From Alphaproteobacteria bacterium (GTDB taxonomy: Bacteria > Pseudomonadota > Alphaproteobacteria > UBA6615): a DNA stretch of 9,408 nt. Shown here one piece after another: positions 8,840 through 9,408 of the stretch. The notes under the pieces are model-generated. The model had not been told where the DNA came from. It ran no database searches and worked only from the letters and a program-made list of their open reading frames with translations. The stretch covers positions 1 through 9,408 of the forward strand of contig JAEPNS010000106.1 of NCBI GenBank assembly GCA_017643325.1, in the 5' to 3' direction. Numbering within the stretch: the stretch's first letter is position 1; each line of letters starts with the position of its first letter. The translations under genes were made by a program, and so were the position numbers.

Positions 8840-8871
8840 TAACATGGGACTCCCGGAGGCATAGGGCAATG
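8840..8871 (-). promoter_or_regulatory. Weak heat-shock-like promoter candidate before ftsH
   Basis: On the minus strand, CATTGCC (8871-8865) is followed after 15 bases by TCCCATGTTA (8849-8840). The -10-like part is one base off the E. coli sigma-32 CCCCATnT. The -35-like part shares only TTG with CTTGAA. ftsH is a heat-shock gene in several bacteria, which makes the match worth recording, but the evidence is thin. The rest of the 153-base gap between tilS and ftsH holds a short ORF of doubtful status (8750-8890). Confidence 0.2.
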
Positions 8872-8906
8872 CGTATTTCGTCGCGGTCATCGAACCGTGA
8901 ATATCG

Positions 8907-9408
8907 TTAAAATCCGCCAAAAATCGCGCCAGCGATCGGCATTCTCGGGGCAAATCGCACGAAACATCGCGAATTGGACGCGAATCCCGGCCCCGCGACG
9001 AGGTCTCCGCGCGCGAACAGGCCCGGAAGCGCCCAGCGGACATCCGCTGGAAGCGCAAGGATTCGCGGCAGAGCGACCTCCCGAACCTTGTGCGCCGGCG
9101 CCCGGCCGAGCGCGTCCACCGTGAGCTCTGCGCATCCGCCGTCCGCGATCGAGATTTCATACCTGCTGTCCCATGCGACGTTCCCGTCGGCCACACCCGT
9201 CGGCCCGGCAACGGCGGCGTGCTCGCGCCGCACAATCAATACGCCGTCCGCGCGCGATGCGATCACACATCCGGCAAGCGTCCGGTGGATGTCCGGCTGC
9301 CCGTCCGCAACGGCACCCCACAGCGCGTCCAGCCGCGCACCGCGCGGAGGATAGACACGCCCGCCGATGCTGGTGACCACACGCCCCAGCACATCACGGC
9401 CGGGCAGG
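8907..9408 (-). CDS. tilS: tRNA(Ile)-lysidine synthetase TilS, C-terminal part (partial)
   Basis: The frame is open to the right edge, so only the last 166 or so residues are visible. They fit the C-terminal region of alphaproteobacterial TilS: VVTSIGGRVYPPRGARLDALW, then a short beta-rich domain with CVIASRADGVLIVRRE and WDSRYEIS, ending in FAPRMPIAGAIFGGF. The catalytic PP-loop motif SGGxDS lies outside the window. TilS converts the wobble cytidine of a tRNA-Ile(CAU) to lysidine so that it reads AUA, an essential step in most bacteria. The assignment rests on the YPPR segment and on the position directly upstream of ftsH, a conserved alphaproteobacterial order, because no catalytic residue can be seen. 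Stop codon TAA at 8907. Confidence 0.85.
   Translation of the reverse strand, partial: LPGRDVLGRVVTSIGGRVYPPRGARLDALWGAVADGQPDIHRTLAGCVIASRADGVLIVRREHAAVAGPTGVADGNVAWDSRYEISIADGGCAELTVDALGRAPAHKVREVALPRILALPADVRWALPGLFARGDLVAGPGFASNSRCFVRFAPRMPIAGAIFGGF

Overview
The window is a GC-rich piece of bacterial chromosome, most likely from an alphaproteobacterium. Three things point that way: the gene order tilS-ftsH-folP-glmM-thiD, a DUF1127 protein, and a dihydropteroate synthase with a long N-terminal extension of the kind found in that class. The genus cannot be told from this sequence. Genes are packed tightly. Most gaps are under 70 bases, and no stretch over 300 bases lacks a gene.

Right and centre (about 1633-9408, all on the minus strand, read from high to low coordinates): the C-terminal part of tRNA-Ile lysidine synthetase (tilS, cut by the window edge), the membrane AAA+ metalloprotease ftsH, dihydropteroate synthase folP (folate), phosphoglucosamine mutase glmM (UDP-GlcNAc precursor), hydroxymethylpyrimidine(-phosphate) kinase thiD (thiamine), and two paralogous EamA/DMT-family membrane transporters in tandem. 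Gaps are 153, 18, 65, 18, 5 and 28 bases, so this is one long operon or a few nested ones. Internal promoter candidates lie before ftsH and before glmM. ftsH and the first EamA gene appear to start at TTG.

Left (1-1622): a minus-strand pair made of a small DUF1127 protein followed at once by a fusion of an AraC-type DNA-binding domain with an O6-alkylguanine-DNA alkyltransferase. The fusion is cut by the left edge before its active-site cysteine. Divergent from this pair, on the plus strand, is a small secreted protein with two EF-hand loops. Its upstream region carries a sequence resembling a general-stress (EcfG-type) ECF sigma promoter. That gene converges with the EamA pair across only 10 bases.

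Overall this is mostly a conserved housekeeping block with small accessory genes beside it. I see no mobile element, CRISPR array, RNA gene or obvious new multi-gene system. The points most worth a second look are the tandem EamA pair attached to thiD, the possible stress promoter before the EF-hand gene, the DUF1127/AraC-alkyltransferase pair, and the short ORF and TTG start arrangement before ftsH.
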